A DNA stretch of 64,000 bases. Origin: Rhodospirillales bacterium (lineage in GTDB: Bacteria > Pseudomonadota > Alphaproteobacteria > TMED109). Position 1 is the first letter of the stretch. The number at the start of each line of letters is the position of its first letter. Under the pieces are notes generated by a model. That model saw nothing but the letters and a program-made list of their open reading frames with translations. It was not told the DNA's origin and searched no databases. The stretch spans positions 62,001 to 126,000 of the forward strand of contig JAPPED010000034.1 of NCBI GenBank assembly GCA_028824295.1, given 5' to 3'. Below, piece after piece: positions 17,815 to 26,538 of this stretch. The position numbers and the translations under genes are program-made.

Positions 17815-18723
17815 ATGAACCGTCGTACGGTGCTCAAGGGAGCGACAAGCTTCGCGGCTGCCGCGTGGCTGCCCGCCTCTGGTCGGGCGGTCAACGTTGC
17901 CGAAGGGCGGCGCAGGATTCCCACGTCCGGCGCGGCCATCCCCGCGGTCGGGATCGGCAGCTGGATCACGTTCAATGTCGGTTCAGATCCGGTGCTGCTG
18001 GATCGCTCTACGAGGGTGATTGCAGCGTTCCTGGAAGAGGGGGGCGGCATGATCGATTCGTCGCCGATGTATGGCTCTTCACAGGCGACCATCGGTCACG
18101 CTCTCGCGCAGCTTGGGGATGCCGGACGCGTGTTTTCGGCGGACAAGATCTGGACGTCGGCAGCTGACGCCCGCGGGCAGCTGGAGCGGACCGGGCGGCG
18201 CTGGGGCATCGGCCGTTTCGACTTGCTTCAGGTGCACAATCTGGTCGATTGGCAGGCGAATCTCGAGCTTCTCTTTGCCCTGAAGGAGACGGGGCAACTT
18301 GGCCACGTTGGCATTACGACGTCCCACGGGCGCCGCCACGGCGATCTGGAGCGCATCATGGCCAACCAGCCGATCGACTTCGTCCAGCTGACCTACAACC
18401 TCGCAGATCGGGAAGCGGAAGCCCGCCTGCTGCCGCTGGCGCACGAAAAGGGCATTGCCGTCATTGTCAATCGTCCGTTCCGGCGCGGCGCCCTGATCCG
18501 GCATCTCTCCGGCAAGCCGCTGCCAGCCATGGCGCCCGAACTGAAGGCCGAAAGCTGGGCACAGATCTCGCTCAAGTTCATCCTGGGACATCCGGCGGTT
18601 ACCTGCGTCATTCCCGCGACCACGCGGGTCGACCACGTGCGCGAGAACAAGCGTGTCGTACTGGGGCCGATACCGGATACCGCGATGCGGCAGGGACTGG
18701 CGGCGCATTTCGCAGATCTCTAG
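17815..18723 (+). CDS. Tat-exported aldo/keto reductase family protein
   Basis: 302 residues. It opens with a twin-arginine signal (MNRRTVLKGATSFAAAAWLP), so the folded protein is sent to the periplasm. The aldo/keto reductase barrel is recognisable: AIPAVGIGSW; Asp in GGMIDSSPMYGSS with the Tyr four residues on; Lys in SADKIW; and His in LLQVHNLVDW, the full Asp-Tyr-Lys-His set. C-terminal FILGHPAVTCVIPATT is also typical. AKRs use NADPH, which is not free in the periplasm, so export of an intact AKR is unusual. DUF6064 gene follows by 2 bp. Confidence 0.87.
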   Translation: MNRRTVLKGATSFAAAAWLPASGRAVNVAEGRRRIPTSGAAIPAVGIGSWITFNVGSDPVLLDRSTRVIAAFLEEGGGMIDSSPMYGSSQATIGHALAQLGDAGRVFSADKIWTSAADARGQLERTGRRWGIGRFDLLQVHNLVDWQANLELLFALKETGQLGHVGITTSHGRRHGDLERIMANQPIDFVQLTYNLADREAEARLLPLAHEKGIAVIVNRPFRRGALIRHLSGKPLPAMAPELKAESWAQISLKFILGHPAVTCVIPATTRVDHVRENKRVVLGPIPDTAMRQGLAAHFADL

Positions 18724-18725
18724 GC

Positions 18726-19415
18726 ATGAACTGGCTGGATTACCGGCTGCACGATTTTCTGCTTTTCGCCCCCGATACCTACTGGCGCCTGTTCGAACAG
18801 GCCAATCAGGCGGTCTGGCCACTGCCGCTCGCGTTCCCATTGCTGTTCGCGATCTGTCTCGTCGCGTACAGGCGATTCAGACGGACGGTTCCGTACCTGG
18901 CAGTAGGCGCCTTGGGGATGGCCTGGGCATGGTGCGGCGGGTTCTTCGTGGACCGGTGGTATGTCCAGATCAACTGGCTGGCGTCCTACGCGGTTCCCGC
19001 GTTCTACCTGCAGGCGCTGCTGATCGTGGGATTCGGGATCATCTGGGTCCGGCGTCAGGAACTGACCTTTTCGACCTGGCGCCGGGTGGCGGGCCTGATC
19101 TTGGTCTTGGGCGCATCACTTCTGTATCCGTTGGCAGCGTTCATCCGGGGTCAGGGCATCATGGGAGGTGAGTTTGTCGGGACCGCAACCGATCCGACGG
19201 CAGTGGCGACCTTGGGATTTGGTCTGATGGCACGAGGCCCGCTGACGGTCATCTGCCTTCCGATACCGCTCGCGGTGTGCGTGACCAGCTTTCTCACGTT
19301 GTGGGCGATGGGGAGTTGGCAGGCCGCCATCCCCCTGGCGGTCATCGCCACGATCTTGATCTCGCTCTGGCCGCCCTCGGAACCTTCAACTGGAGCAGGG
19401 GTAGCTGACCGCTAG
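18726..19415 (+). CDS. DUF6064-like multispan membrane protein
   Basis: 229 residues with about six hydrophobic segments (PLPLAFPLLFAICLVAYRRF, AVGALGMAWAWCGGFFVD, AFYLQALLIVGFGIIWV, VAGLILVLGASLLYPLAAF, then two more near the C-terminus). The opening segment DYRLHDFLLFAPDTYWRLFE fits DUF6064 as I recall it. Start ATG lies 2 bp after the aldo/keto reductase stop, so the two are co-translated. Function unknown; an integral partner for the exported reductase is a guess based only on adjacency. Confidence 0.8.
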   Translation: MNWLDYRLHDFLLFAPDTYWRLFEQANQAVWPLPLAFPLLFAICLVAYRRFRRTVPYLAVGALGMAWAWCGGFFVDRWYVQINWLASYAVPAFYLQALLIVGFGIIWVRRQELTFSTWRRVAGLILVLGASLLYPLAAFIRGQGIMGGEFVGTATDPTAVATLGFGLMARGPLTVICLPIPLAVCVTSFLTLWAMGSWQAAIPLAVIATILISLWPPSEPSTGAGVADR

Positions 19416-19540
19416 CGGTGACGTGAACTTGTTGGTGGCGTCCGGGCAGGTGGCGGTGGATTGCAGCCAATGCCCGAAGGATGCTGCCAGGTTTGCACAA
19501 GTGGTTCGAACCGCCGCCGCAACGCTGATCGGATCCCGCG

Positions 19541-19849
19541 TCAGTCGGTAAGAATCACGTCGAAACCTTCGAATTGCGGGTGTCCGAGATAGAGTTTCTG
19601 CCGTGACCCGGCGCCTGCATGGGCATTGCGAAAGGCCTCCGACCTGGTCCAATCAACGAATGCGTCCCTGTCGCGCCAGACGGTGTGCGACGAATACAGG
19701 GTGTGGTCGTCGGCTTCAGACCCCCTGAGGAGGTGAAATTTCTGAAACCCCGGCACTGCTTCCAGATGGGTATCGCGTTCGGCCCACAGTCTCTCAAATT
19801 CGGCTTCATGTCCTCTCACAACCTTGAACCGGTTCATGGCGATGAACAT
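19541..19849 (-). CDS. ABM-fold haem-degrading monooxygenase-like protein
   Basis: 102 residues, antibiotic-biosynthesis-monooxygenase fold: NRFKVVRGHEAEFERLWAER, VPGFQKFHLLRG, TLYSSHTVWRDRDAFVDWTR, FRNAHA. Small ABM proteins beside haem uptake genes (HmuD/HmuQ, IsdG/HmoA types) open the porphyrin ring and release iron. The gene lies downstream of hmuR and hmuS on the same strand, which supports that role. The ATG at 19849 is the first sensible start; the frame upstream is open but compositionally odd. A 281-bp gap separates it from hmuS, so it may have its own promoter. Confidence 0.8.
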   Translation of the reverse strand: MFIAMNRFKVVRGHEAEFERLWAERDTHLEAVPGFQKFHLLRGSEADDHTLYSSHTVWRDRDAFVDWTRSEAFRNAHAGAGSRQKLYLGHPQFEGFDVILTD

Positions 19850-20130
19850 CGCGCGACACTCCGCTTGACCACAGGGAGACGCTAACGGGAACGCGATGTC
19901 ATTGGAAGCAGGAAGCGGGGGTGCGCGGGGAACGGATTTCGCAAGGCGCGCGGGCGAGCTTGATCGTGCCGCTACAACGCGGGCCCGTTCTGGCTGTTCT
20001 CCATCCCCGGGCGGAAGTGCGGCTGCCGTCCGCCGCTGTCCTGCGCTGGCCACGGCCTGCGGTGCGGCACCAGGGCTGTCCGTGGTGTCGGAGCCCGCCA
20101 TCGAACGGACGGAAGGCCCTTCCAGCCCAA
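19850..20130. other. 281-bp gap inside the haem locus, no gene seen
   Basis: Between hmuS and the ABM gene. Open frames cross it, but their translations are Ala/Arg/Pro-rich and match no family. No strong hairpin was found. It may be an intergenic leader or the remnant of a lost gene, since haem loci often carry further genes here. Confidence 0.4.
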
Positions 20131-21264
20131 TCAGTTGCGGGGGTCGTTGCTCAACGACGCGGCGAGGGCCCGCCACTCGCTGGTCTCTTCTTCACCAGGG
20201 TTCCGCTGGCCTTGGAGGCTGGCGATTCGTGGGCCGGCAGCAGCAAAGATCTCGACCGAGGTGACGATGCCGTCGCACGTCTGCTCCTGGAGGGCCCACG
20301 CGCTGGCTATGCCATCGCTCCGCAAGTGGAGGCTGAAGTCGGGATCAAGGACGTTGAACCAGGGGCCCACTTGCTTGAGGCGCCGCACGGGGCCCGTGTG
20401 GGATTGAAGCGCACCGCCGTTGCCGACGAGCAAGGTCACGGGAATCCCGGCCTCGGCAGCGTGCTCCAGCGCGATCTGAAAACCATCGTCCCGAATACGT
20501 CTGGCGCTGTGCTCCGGCAATGCGCGGAGCTGCCGGATGCGCCCGATTGTCCATCCTTGTGGTGTGTCGGCGACATCGCGTGTGCCGTCCCGAGGAAGCC
20601 TCTGATTGCGCGGGTTCGATTGTTCGGTGTCGTCGTGCAGTCGTTCGTACCGGATTGCCGCGTCGTCGGTTGCCGCGAGATCCTGCCACCGGCCAGGGTA
20701 CCGGTATTCGCTGACCAGCTCCCGGAAGGCGTGCTCATCGCTTCGTCTGCGCAGATACACCTTGTGCACGGCAGTGCCGGCAGAATCGAAGAATTGCAGA
20801 CTGCACCTGGTCCGTTTCTGGAACGCTTCGGTGATCGCGAACCCGTAGTGCCAGTGGGGAAAGAAGAGCCGAAGCTGCATTCCGTCACCCTTGACCTGGC
20901 CGCCGCAGGAAAGCACCTGGATCTGTTCGAATTGTCCGACCTTCTCGTGGACAGCGTGATCGTTCCGCGTCAGCGCCATCACGGGTCCGAGACCGAAAAC
21001 GCCTGCGACCAGACGGTCCCAGGGTCCGTCGAGGCGGTGGACTTCCGCATCAGTCCGTGCGTGGACGAGTTCGGCCTCTGACACGCCGAGCCGGGTTGCC
21101 GCGTCGCGCGCGCGCAAGCGCGGCTCGTCAGACTTGAGTGCCTGCCAGCGCGCCATCAACTCGTGCCGCGTGTCCCGGCGATCCGGTCGGTCGGGAGCGG
21201 TATCGCGTGCGGGGGTGCCCGGCGACGAAACACTCCCCGGCTGCAGACCGGTCCTCCCTACCAT
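20131..21264 (-). CDS. hmuS: Haem-handling protein HmuS/HemS
   Basis: 377 residues, two tandem repeats as in the HmuS/HemS/ChuS family. N-terminal helix ELMARWQALKSDEPRLRARD followed by ATRLGVSEAEL is diagnostic. The first repeat has FEQIQVLSCGGQ and FFDSAGTAVHKVYLR; the second has PWFNVLDPDFSLHLRSDGIA. Family members bind cytoplasmic haem and pass it to oxygenases or degrade it. The start ATG at 21264 overlaps the receptor stop by 7 bp, so translation is coupled. The first 35 residues are Pro/Arg-rich and may be extra; an internal Met lies just before ARWQALK. Confidence 0.9.
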   Translation of the reverse strand: MVGRTGLQPGSVSSPGTPARDTAPDRPDRRDTRHELMARWQALKSDEPRLRARDAATRLGVSEAELVHARTDAEVHRLDGPWDRLVAGVFGLGPVMALTRNDHAVHEKVGQFEQIQVLSCGGQVKGDGMQLRLFFPHWHYGFAITEAFQKRTRCSLQFFDSAGTAVHKVYLRRRSDEHAFRELVSEYRYPGRWQDLAATDDAAIRYERLHDDTEQSNPRNQRLPRDGTRDVADTPQGWTIGRIRQLRALPEHSARRIRDDGFQIALEHAAEAGIPVTLLVGNGGALQSHTGPVRRLKQVGPWFNVLDPDFSLHLRSDGIASAWALQEQTCDGIVTSVEIFAAAGPRIASLQGQRNPGEEETSEWRALAASLSNDPRN

Positions 21265-23501
21265 GCCAAGGCGTAGCCGGCCGAGATCCTGAAGTTGCGG
21301 CCGGGCTCGACCGCGGCCGTGTCAACCCGCGTGTACGCCTTGTCGAACGCGTTGTCGATTCCCAGATCGACGCCAAATCCTGCCAGGTGTTGCACGGGCC
21401 GCCAGGAGAAATAGAAGTCGTGCACCGCGTAGCCGGCGCGGGCATCCGCCGGATCGTTCACCTTGTCAAAGCGGTCCGCCAGCTGCAGGCGCCAGCCGAC
21501 AACGGAGTCGAGTCGCGGGAGCTTGACGGCGGCATCGACCGTGACCTGACCCGGCGCCAGGCGACCGAGCTTCCTGCCCGTTTCCTCGTTTTCTCCGTCG
21601 ATGGCGGAAAAACCGAGCGCGACCCGGAGACCGTCGCCGTCGTAGGTGGCGTCAACCTCCGTGCCCCGGAGCCGCGCTTTCGGGACATTGGCTGAAAATG
21701 CGGCGCCCTCGCAGCCGGTGCGGAACACGTTTGGAGGGCCCGCGGGCACACGGACCTGGTCTGATACGAACGGAACGCAGTCCCTTGGCACGGGAAACAC
21801 CTGGCGTATCGCCCGATCGATGAAGTCGCGTCCTCGAACGCGGAAATGAGTCGCCTTGATCTGGAACTGGTCCTGCTTTGCCAAGACGTCGTTGAAGGTG
21901 GCCCCGGCCCCCACCTCGACGGTCCTGGTCGTCTGCGGCTTCAGCTGGGGGTTGGGCTCGAAGCGGTTGAAGCCGACCAATTCGCCAGGTCCCCGAAACA
22001 GGGGGAAATGCGAACCCGTCAGGTAGATCTCGTCGGCAGTAGGCGCCCGGAACGCGTGGGCGTAGTTGGCGAACGCCATCAACCGGTCCGTCGGCAGCCA
22101 GGTCACGCCGATCTTGGGCGAGAGTTCGTGTCGGCTGTTGTCCGCACCAAGCCGGTTCGAACTGGAAATTCGGTACGAGTCGTAACGCGCGCCGGGGATG
22201 ACCAGAAGACTGCCCGATTCATCGCCGAACGGATCGGGGAGCACGATCTCGGCCTGTGCGAAGATTCCGGTGAAGCGGGCGTCCGCGTCCGGTACGCCAT
22301 GGCGCTCGGTGGCATTGGTGTCCGGTTGCCCCATGCGCATACCGCCGTCGCCGCCGTCCTGCGAGTCGCGCCAGTACTCGGCGCCGTAGGTCAGCGTGAC
22401 GTGCGTGGCTTCAGAGACAGGGAAGCGCGAGCGATTGTCCAGGCGCATGCCGAGCGTACCGACATCCCGACGCAGCAGCTCGCCGGCGGGGCCGCCGCTG
22501 ACGTCCTCAAGTCTGAGCTCGTCCACCCGGAACAGGGTCCGATAGACGACGGCGTCGAAATCGACGTAGCGATTCGTGGGGTCGTCGTAATGGTAGGCCG
22601 CACTGAACGATGCCGAGCGTACGTCCTTTTGCACTAGGCCGTTTGCGGCCACCTCCTGACCGAACCTTTGCTGGCCGTCGTTGGGTTCCCGCGCATCGTT
22701 TCGGAAGGCCGTGGCCGACGCTTCGAAACGGTGGTGGCCCGCAATTTCCAAACCGGCCTTCGCCAGGCCGGCCAGGATGTCGTCATCAGTGTCGCGCAGG
22801 TGGTTACCGTCACCGAGCCGGATCGTTCCGGATCCGCGTGCCGTGATGCTGGCGACGGCATCCACCCCCTCCAGCGGCATGCTGTACGCGGTGAAATTGC
22901 TGAAGCGCTCGGAATTGACGGACCGGTAGCCGCCAGTGACCTTCGTGCCCGCAGTTTCGCCAGCGGGGAGGAGGTCCGCTGCGTCGAGGGTCTGAAAGGC
23001 GATCAGGCCCCCGGTGCCCCCGCTCCCGTACAGCGACGAGGCAGGTCCGCGCAGGACTTCAACCCGCTTGAGCAGGCTTGGGTCGAGAAAGAAGCGGCCG
23101 TCATGGACGGAATCGAAGTTCTGTCGTGCTCCGTCGATGGTCACGATGACGTCGGCACCTTCGAACCCGCGGATCCTTGGCACTTCGCCCGTGCGTCGGG
23201 GACCGCCGGTGAACTCGACACCGGGAATCATCTTCAGGACGTCATCAGGTGAGGACGGCTGCCGGGTTTCGATCTCCGCGCGGCCCAGCGCGGTGACCAT
23301 GCCGGGAAAGCTGAACGCGTCGATCGGGTTTCTGGTCGCGGTCACGGTGATGGGTTGCAGCCGCTGTGCGTCGTCAGGCTCCGTCTCCGCATCAGCCGAG
23401 AAAGGCGCGATCGCCAATGCTGCGAGAAGGCACCACACGCCGGTGACAGCACTTCGGACGGCGCGGTTGGCGACAACTGGGGCCTTCTGGCGAACGGCCA
23501 T
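21258..23501 (-). CDS. hmuR: TonB-dependent haem/haemoprotein receptor
   Basis: 747 residues. Signal segment followed by a TonB box-like LQPITVTATRNP; plug domain with VLKMIPGVEFTGGPR, IRGFEGADVIVTIDGARQNF and RVEVLRGPASSLYGSGGTGG; then a long beta barrel ending in an aromatic (ISAGYALAW). The pattern is that of haemoglobin/transferrin-type receptors. Carries haem across the outer membrane using TonB energy. ATG at 23501 with GGGGAG upstream. No tonB/exbBD or haem ABC transporter genes (hmuTUV) are in the window. Confidence 0.93.
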   Translation of the reverse strand: MAVRQKAPVVANRAVRSAVTGVWCLLAALAIAPFSADAETEPDDAQRLQPITVTATRNPIDAFSFPGMVTALGRAEIETRQPSSPDDVLKMIPGVEFTGGPRRTGEVPRIRGFEGADVIVTIDGARQNFDSVHDGRFFLDPSLLKRVEVLRGPASSLYGSGGTGGLIAFQTLDAADLLPAGETAGTKVTGGYRSVNSERFSNFTAYSMPLEGVDAVASITARGSGTIRLGDGNHLRDTDDDILAGLAKAGLEIAGHHRFEASATAFRNDAREPNDGQQRFGQEVAANGLVQKDVRSASFSAAYHYDDPTNRYVDFDAVVYRTLFRVDELRLEDVSGGPAGELLRRDVGTLGMRLDNRSRFPVSEATHVTLTYGAEYWRDSQDGGDGGMRMGQPDTNATERHGVPDADARFTGIFAQAEIVLPDPFGDESGSLLVIPGARYDSYRISSSNRLGADNSRHELSPKIGVTWLPTDRLMAFANYAHAFRAPTADEIYLTGSHFPLFRGPGELVGFNRFEPNPQLKPQTTRTVEVGAGATFNDVLAKQDQFQIKATHFRVRGRDFIDRAIRQVFPVPRDCVPFVSDQVRVPAGPPNVFRTGCEGAAFSANVPKARLRGTEVDATYDGDGLRVALGFSAIDGENEETGRKLGRLAPGQVTVDAAVKLPRLDSVVGWRLQLADRFDKVNDPADARAGYAVHDFYFSWRPVQHLAGFGVDLGIDNAFDKAYTRVDTAAVEPGRNFRISAGYALAW

Positions 23502-23830
23502 GGACTACTCCCCTAGGCAGATCATTCGACTCGCGTGGAACCACTCCGTGACAAACCCCGGGGCCGAGCTCCGGAAGTCGGCGAAATGGCGGATCGCCCA
23601 TCGAGCCATGCTTCGCCACACCATATGGAGCGCGTTGCCACAGTGGCAATGCTGGAGAATCAAGTGGCAGGAACTCGAAGAAACCTCCGCAGCATCCAAA
23701 CCGCCGGCGGGCGCCGTCGCCATCAGGTAGCGGCCTGGGGGCCGGCTGCAGGGCCCAAGCCGACCCGCGGGCGACGTACCGGCGCCAGGGGGATTCGTCC
23801 CAGCCGATCCCTCGGCCGGAAACTTACGCG
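23502..23830. promoter_or_regulatory. hmuR upstream region with a 15-bp perfect palindrome
   Basis: This 329-bp gap is upstream of hmuR and downstream of fccB, both on the minus strand. It contains TTGCCAC-A-GTGGCAA at 23635-23649, a perfect 7-1-7 palindrome 134 bp before the hmuR start, in a locally less GC-rich patch. It could be an iron- or haem-responsive operator, but I do not recognise it as a classical Fur, RirA or Irr box. No gene is supported in the gap. Confidence 0.4.
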
Positions 23831-25102
23831 CTAGCCGAGCATGTCTTGCCAGATCGCGCGGGCCCAGTCCCACGCCTGCAGCGCTACGGTCGCGGACCGC
23901 TGGCTGGAGACACCACTGGAACCCGGTCGGACCTGGAGTAGCCCCGTCTCGGGGTCGTAGCCGTACACCGCACCGACCGACGCCCCTTCCTCCGGCGAAA
24001 CGAGGCTGTAGCAGGTGTTGATGAGGGACGGGGGCGGAGCCCCGTTCCCTGTCAGCGCGGCGACTGCGGCTCGCGCTGCCACCTTGCCCATCGAATTCGC
24101 GATAAAACCCGATTTCGGCACCTTACCCACGGTCGTCTGGTCCGTGGCGTCGCCCACGATATGGATGTCGGAGGTCAAGGTGGACGTGAAGCCGTAGGGG
24201 TCGACAGGCGCCCACGTCGCCCCGTCTGGTACCAGACCGGCGTCGTGGAGCAGGCGGGAAGCCCGCTGCGACGGAATGACGTTGACGACATCGGCGGCCA
24301 CGTCGTCGAAATCGCTGGAAACCGTGCCCGCGGAGGCGTCCACCTGGACGAGCGGGCTGTCCGGGCGGTAGTCGACGATGCCCGGATACAGTTCGTCCCA
24401 GGCCGCCTGGAAGATCTTGCCCTTGGATACGATCTTCTGGTTGGCATCGAGCACCGTGATGGTGGCCCCGGGCTTGTGCAGCTTGAGGTATGCGGCAACC
24501 AGGCTGATGCGCTCGTACGGTCCTGGCGGGCACCGGTACGGGCTTGGCGGGATCGTCAGTGCGACGCGCCCCCCGGACGGCAGCTCGGCAAGTCGGGCCC
24601 GGAGCAGCGCCGTTTCGGGCCCCGGGCTCCAGGCAGCAGGGAACCGCTTGGCAGCTGCTTCGTTCCAGCCGTCGATTCCCGTGTAGTCGAACGCCACGCC
24701 CGGACTCAGGATCAGGCGGTCCCCCGCCACCACGCCGTCGGCGGTGACGATGGCCTTCGCGTCGACGTCGACCGCCTCCACTTCGGTGTGAAGGATCCGG
24801 ATGCCGTGTCGCTCCGAGAGTGCGGCGTAGGAATGGGTGATCTCGTCAACCGTCCGGAGATGACCGATCACCCAATTGCTGATCGGGCAAGAGTGGAACG
24901 CGGTCCTTCGTTCGATCAGGACCACCTCGATGCCGGGATCCAGCAGCCGAATGTACTTGGCGGCCGTGAGACCGCCCCAGCCGCCGCCGAGAACCACCAC
25001 CCGAGGGCCGGTCGCCGGCAGGATGCGTTCGGCGCGAACGGGCAGGGCCGAAACCAGTGCAGCGGCGCCGCCCGCCAGAATGCTTCGGCGGGTGAAACTC
25101 AT
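23831..25102 (-). CDS. fccB: Sulfide dehydrogenase flavoprotein (flavocytochrome c, FccB/SoxF)
   Basis: 423 residues. Twin-arginine signal (FTRRSILAGGAAALVSALP), then FAD-binding RVVVLGGGWGGLTAAKYIR. The family redox cysteines are present in PPSPYRCPPGPYERISLVAA and LINTCYSLVSPEEG. A C-terminal FAD contact is seen in IVGDATDQTTVGKVPKSG. Oxidises sulfide in the periplasm and passes electrons to its cytochrome subunit. The ATG at 25102 overlaps the fccA stop by 4 bp, so this start is preferred over one 11 codons upstream. Divergent to the sox genes, as in many soxF arrangements. Confidence 0.92.
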   Translation of the reverse strand: MSFTRRSILAGGAAALVSALPVRAERILPATGPRVVVLGGGWGGLTAAKYIRLLDPGIEVVLIERRTAFHSCPISNWVIGHLRTVDEITHSYAALSERHGIRILHTEVEAVDVDAKAIVTADGVVAGDRLILSPGVAFDYTGIDGWNEAAAKRFPAAWSPGPETALLRARLAELPSGGRVALTIPPSPYRCPPGPYERISLVAAYLKLHKPGATITVLDANQKIVSKGKIFQAAWDELYPGIVDYRPDSPLVQVDASAGTVSSDFDDVAADVVNVIPSQRASRLLHDAGLVPDGATWAPVDPYGFTSTLTSDIHIVGDATDQTTVGKVPKSGFIANSMGKVAARAAVAALTGNGAPPPSLINTCYSLVSPEEGASVGAVYGYDPETGLLQVRPGSSGVSSQRSATVALQAWDWARAIWQDMLG

Positions 25103-25407
25103 GGCTCGTTCCCCGGCGGCTGAGCCGCGAACCATTCGGCGAGTGCGGCAATCTCAGAATCATCGTAGCCGCGCGCGATCCGGCCCATTTCCTCGCTCGG
25201 GCGTTCGCCCGACCGGTAGGCCGCAAGGAGGCTGGCCAGTTCGGTCGCTTCCCGTCCTGCCAGATCCGGAATGACGCTGCCCTCAGGCACCCGTCCCGCG
25301 GTGCCATGGCATCCGGCACACGGCGCCGCCAGACGGGCACCGTCGCCGGACATGTCGGCGACGGCCGGTCCCGGCGCTGCGATCGCAAGCGCGAACACGG
25401 CGGGCAC
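25099..25407 (-). CDS. fccA: Monohaem cytochrome c, sulfide dehydrogenase subunit (FccA type)
   Basis: 102 residues from the GTG at 25407: signal peptide PAVFALAIAAPGPAVA, haem motif CAGCHG and axial Met likely in SEEMGRIARGYDD, class I cytochrome c. The GTG is preceded by GGGAGGG at ideal distance. Starts further upstream (ATG 25467 or GTG 25494) would overlap the soxX start on the opposite strand and leave the signal segment 25 residues in. It accepts electrons from FccB, whose gene overlaps the stop. Confidence 0.85.
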   Translation of the reverse strand: MPAVFALAIAAPGPAVADMSGDGARLAAPCAGCHGTAGRVPEGSVIPDLAGREATELASLLAAYRSGERPSEEMGRIARGYDDSEIAALAEWFAAQPPGNEP

Positions 25408-25459
25408 GAGCCCTCCCGCGCGGGTTGGTGCAGGATCACGCGACAGATAGGGTGCCAGG

Positions 25460-25924
25460 ATGCGCATGGTTCTCGCAGTCTTGGTGTTGGGCACGGCTTC
25501 GCTGTCCGCAACCCGGTCGGATACGGCCGATTCCGAACCGTTGGCAATTTACCAGATCGTGAATGACTCGATCCCGAAGCCGCTCGACGGCCTGGCCGGC
25601 GATCCCGAGCGCGGGCGGGCCATCGTCGCCGGTCGCGCAGGGAACTGTCTCGCCTGTCACCACGCGCCGATTCCGGAAGAGCCATTTCACGGTGATCTTG
25701 GACCCCCGCTCGAGGGAATCGGGGACCGCGCCACCGCCGGTATGCTGCGGTTGCGGCTGGTGGCGCCCCGAACACTCAATCCGGACACGGTGATGCCGGC
25801 GTTCCACCAGGTCGACGGCCTGCAGCGCGTGGCGCCGCAGCACCGTGGCCGCCCGATTCTCTCGGCGCAGGAGGTCGAAGACGTGATCGCCTTCCTGCTC
25901 ACACTTCGTGCCGACGGGCGCTAG
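25460..25924 (+). CDS. soxX: Sulfur oxidation c-type cytochrome SoxX
   Basis: 154 residues. Short signal (MVLAVLVLGTASLSA), haem motif CLACHH, axial Met in TVMPAFH, and C-terminal LSAQEVEDVIAFLLTLR. SoxX plus SoxA form the haem enzyme that oxidatively joins a sulfur substrate to the SoxY cysteine. First gene of soxXYZA. Two ATGs (25460 and 25466) are possible. Only about 50 bp separate it from the divergent fccA start, so both promoters must share a compact region. Confidence 0.92.
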   Translation: MRMVLAVLVLGTASLSATRSDTADSEPLAIYQIVNDSIPKPLDGLAGDPERGRAIVAGRAGNCLACHHAPIPEEPFHGDLGPPLEGIGDRATAGMLRLRLVAPRTLNPDTVMPAFHQVDGLQRVAPQHRGRPILSAQEVEDVIAFLLTLRADGR

Positions 25925-25956
25925 CGCAAATCTGCGTTGCGAACTATATCGGTAGC

Positions 25957-26535
25957 ATGACTGCCGGAGATTCATCGTCAGCAACGGCCTCAGGCGCGCC
26001 GGTTCGAGACTTGCCGCATGCCCCCCGGCCGTCTCGTCGGGCTCTGCTGCAGGCTGGCGGCTCTCTGGCGGTGACGGGGCTCGCGGGGTCGCGGGCCCTT
26101 GCCCAGGATTCGGCAGGCAACCCCTTTCGAGACCGGTTTCAGAGCTTCCGCCAGACGTTTCGGGTAGAGCCGGACTTGGAAGAGGCGAAGCGCATTCTCC
26201 GGAACCTCGTCCGGGGCCGGGAACCCGTCCCGGGATTGGTGGATTTCACGGCCCCGGATATTGCGGAAAACGGCAACGTTGTCCCCATCACGTTCCGCGT
26301 GAACTGCTCCATGACCGGGGATGACCGGCCCGCGGTGGTGCACGTCCTGGCGATGGGCAATCCCTTCCCTGAGGTCGCCACCTACCACTTCACGGAGCAG
26401 TCGGGTCGTGCTGAGATCGCGATGCGATGTCGGATGCGGCAGACTGCGGACCTGGTGATAGTCGCGGAAATGGTGGATGGAAGCCTGGGCCTTGCGCGCT
26501 CGCATGTGAACGTGACGCTCGGAGCCTGCAGTTAG
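25957..26535 (+). CDS. soxY: Sulfur carrier SoxY with non-canonical C-terminus
   Basis: 192 residues. Tat signal (SRRALLQAGGSLAVTGLAG), then the SoxY domain (ENGNVVPITFRVNCSM, VLAMGNPFPEVATYHF, AEIAMRCRMRQTADLVIVAE). SoxY normally ends in the swinging arm GGCGG, whose Cys carries the sulfur substrate. Here the protein ends TLGACS, so a penultimate Cys remains but the Gly-rich arm is altered and shortened. SoxZ is encoded 3 bp downstream. Two more cysteines occur inside the domain. Either the carrier works with a modified arm or a second SoxY exists elsewhere. Confidence 0.9.
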   Translation: MTAGDSSSATASGAPVRDLPHAPRPSRRALLQAGGSLAVTGLAGSRALAQDSAGNPFRDRFQSFRQTFRVEPDLEEAKRILRNLVRGREPVPGLVDFTAPDIAENGNVVPITFRVNCSMTGDDRPAVVHVLAMGNPFPEVATYHFTEQSGRAEIAMRCRMRQTADLVIVAEMVDGSLGLARSHVNVTLGACS

Positions 26536-26538
26536 GCG

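Noticed and set aside
19408-19419. 12-bp perfect palindrome ACCGCTAGCGGT at the DUF6064 stop
   Set aside because: Without a loop it cannot form a good hairpin, and its length is near what chance allows in GC-rich DNA.
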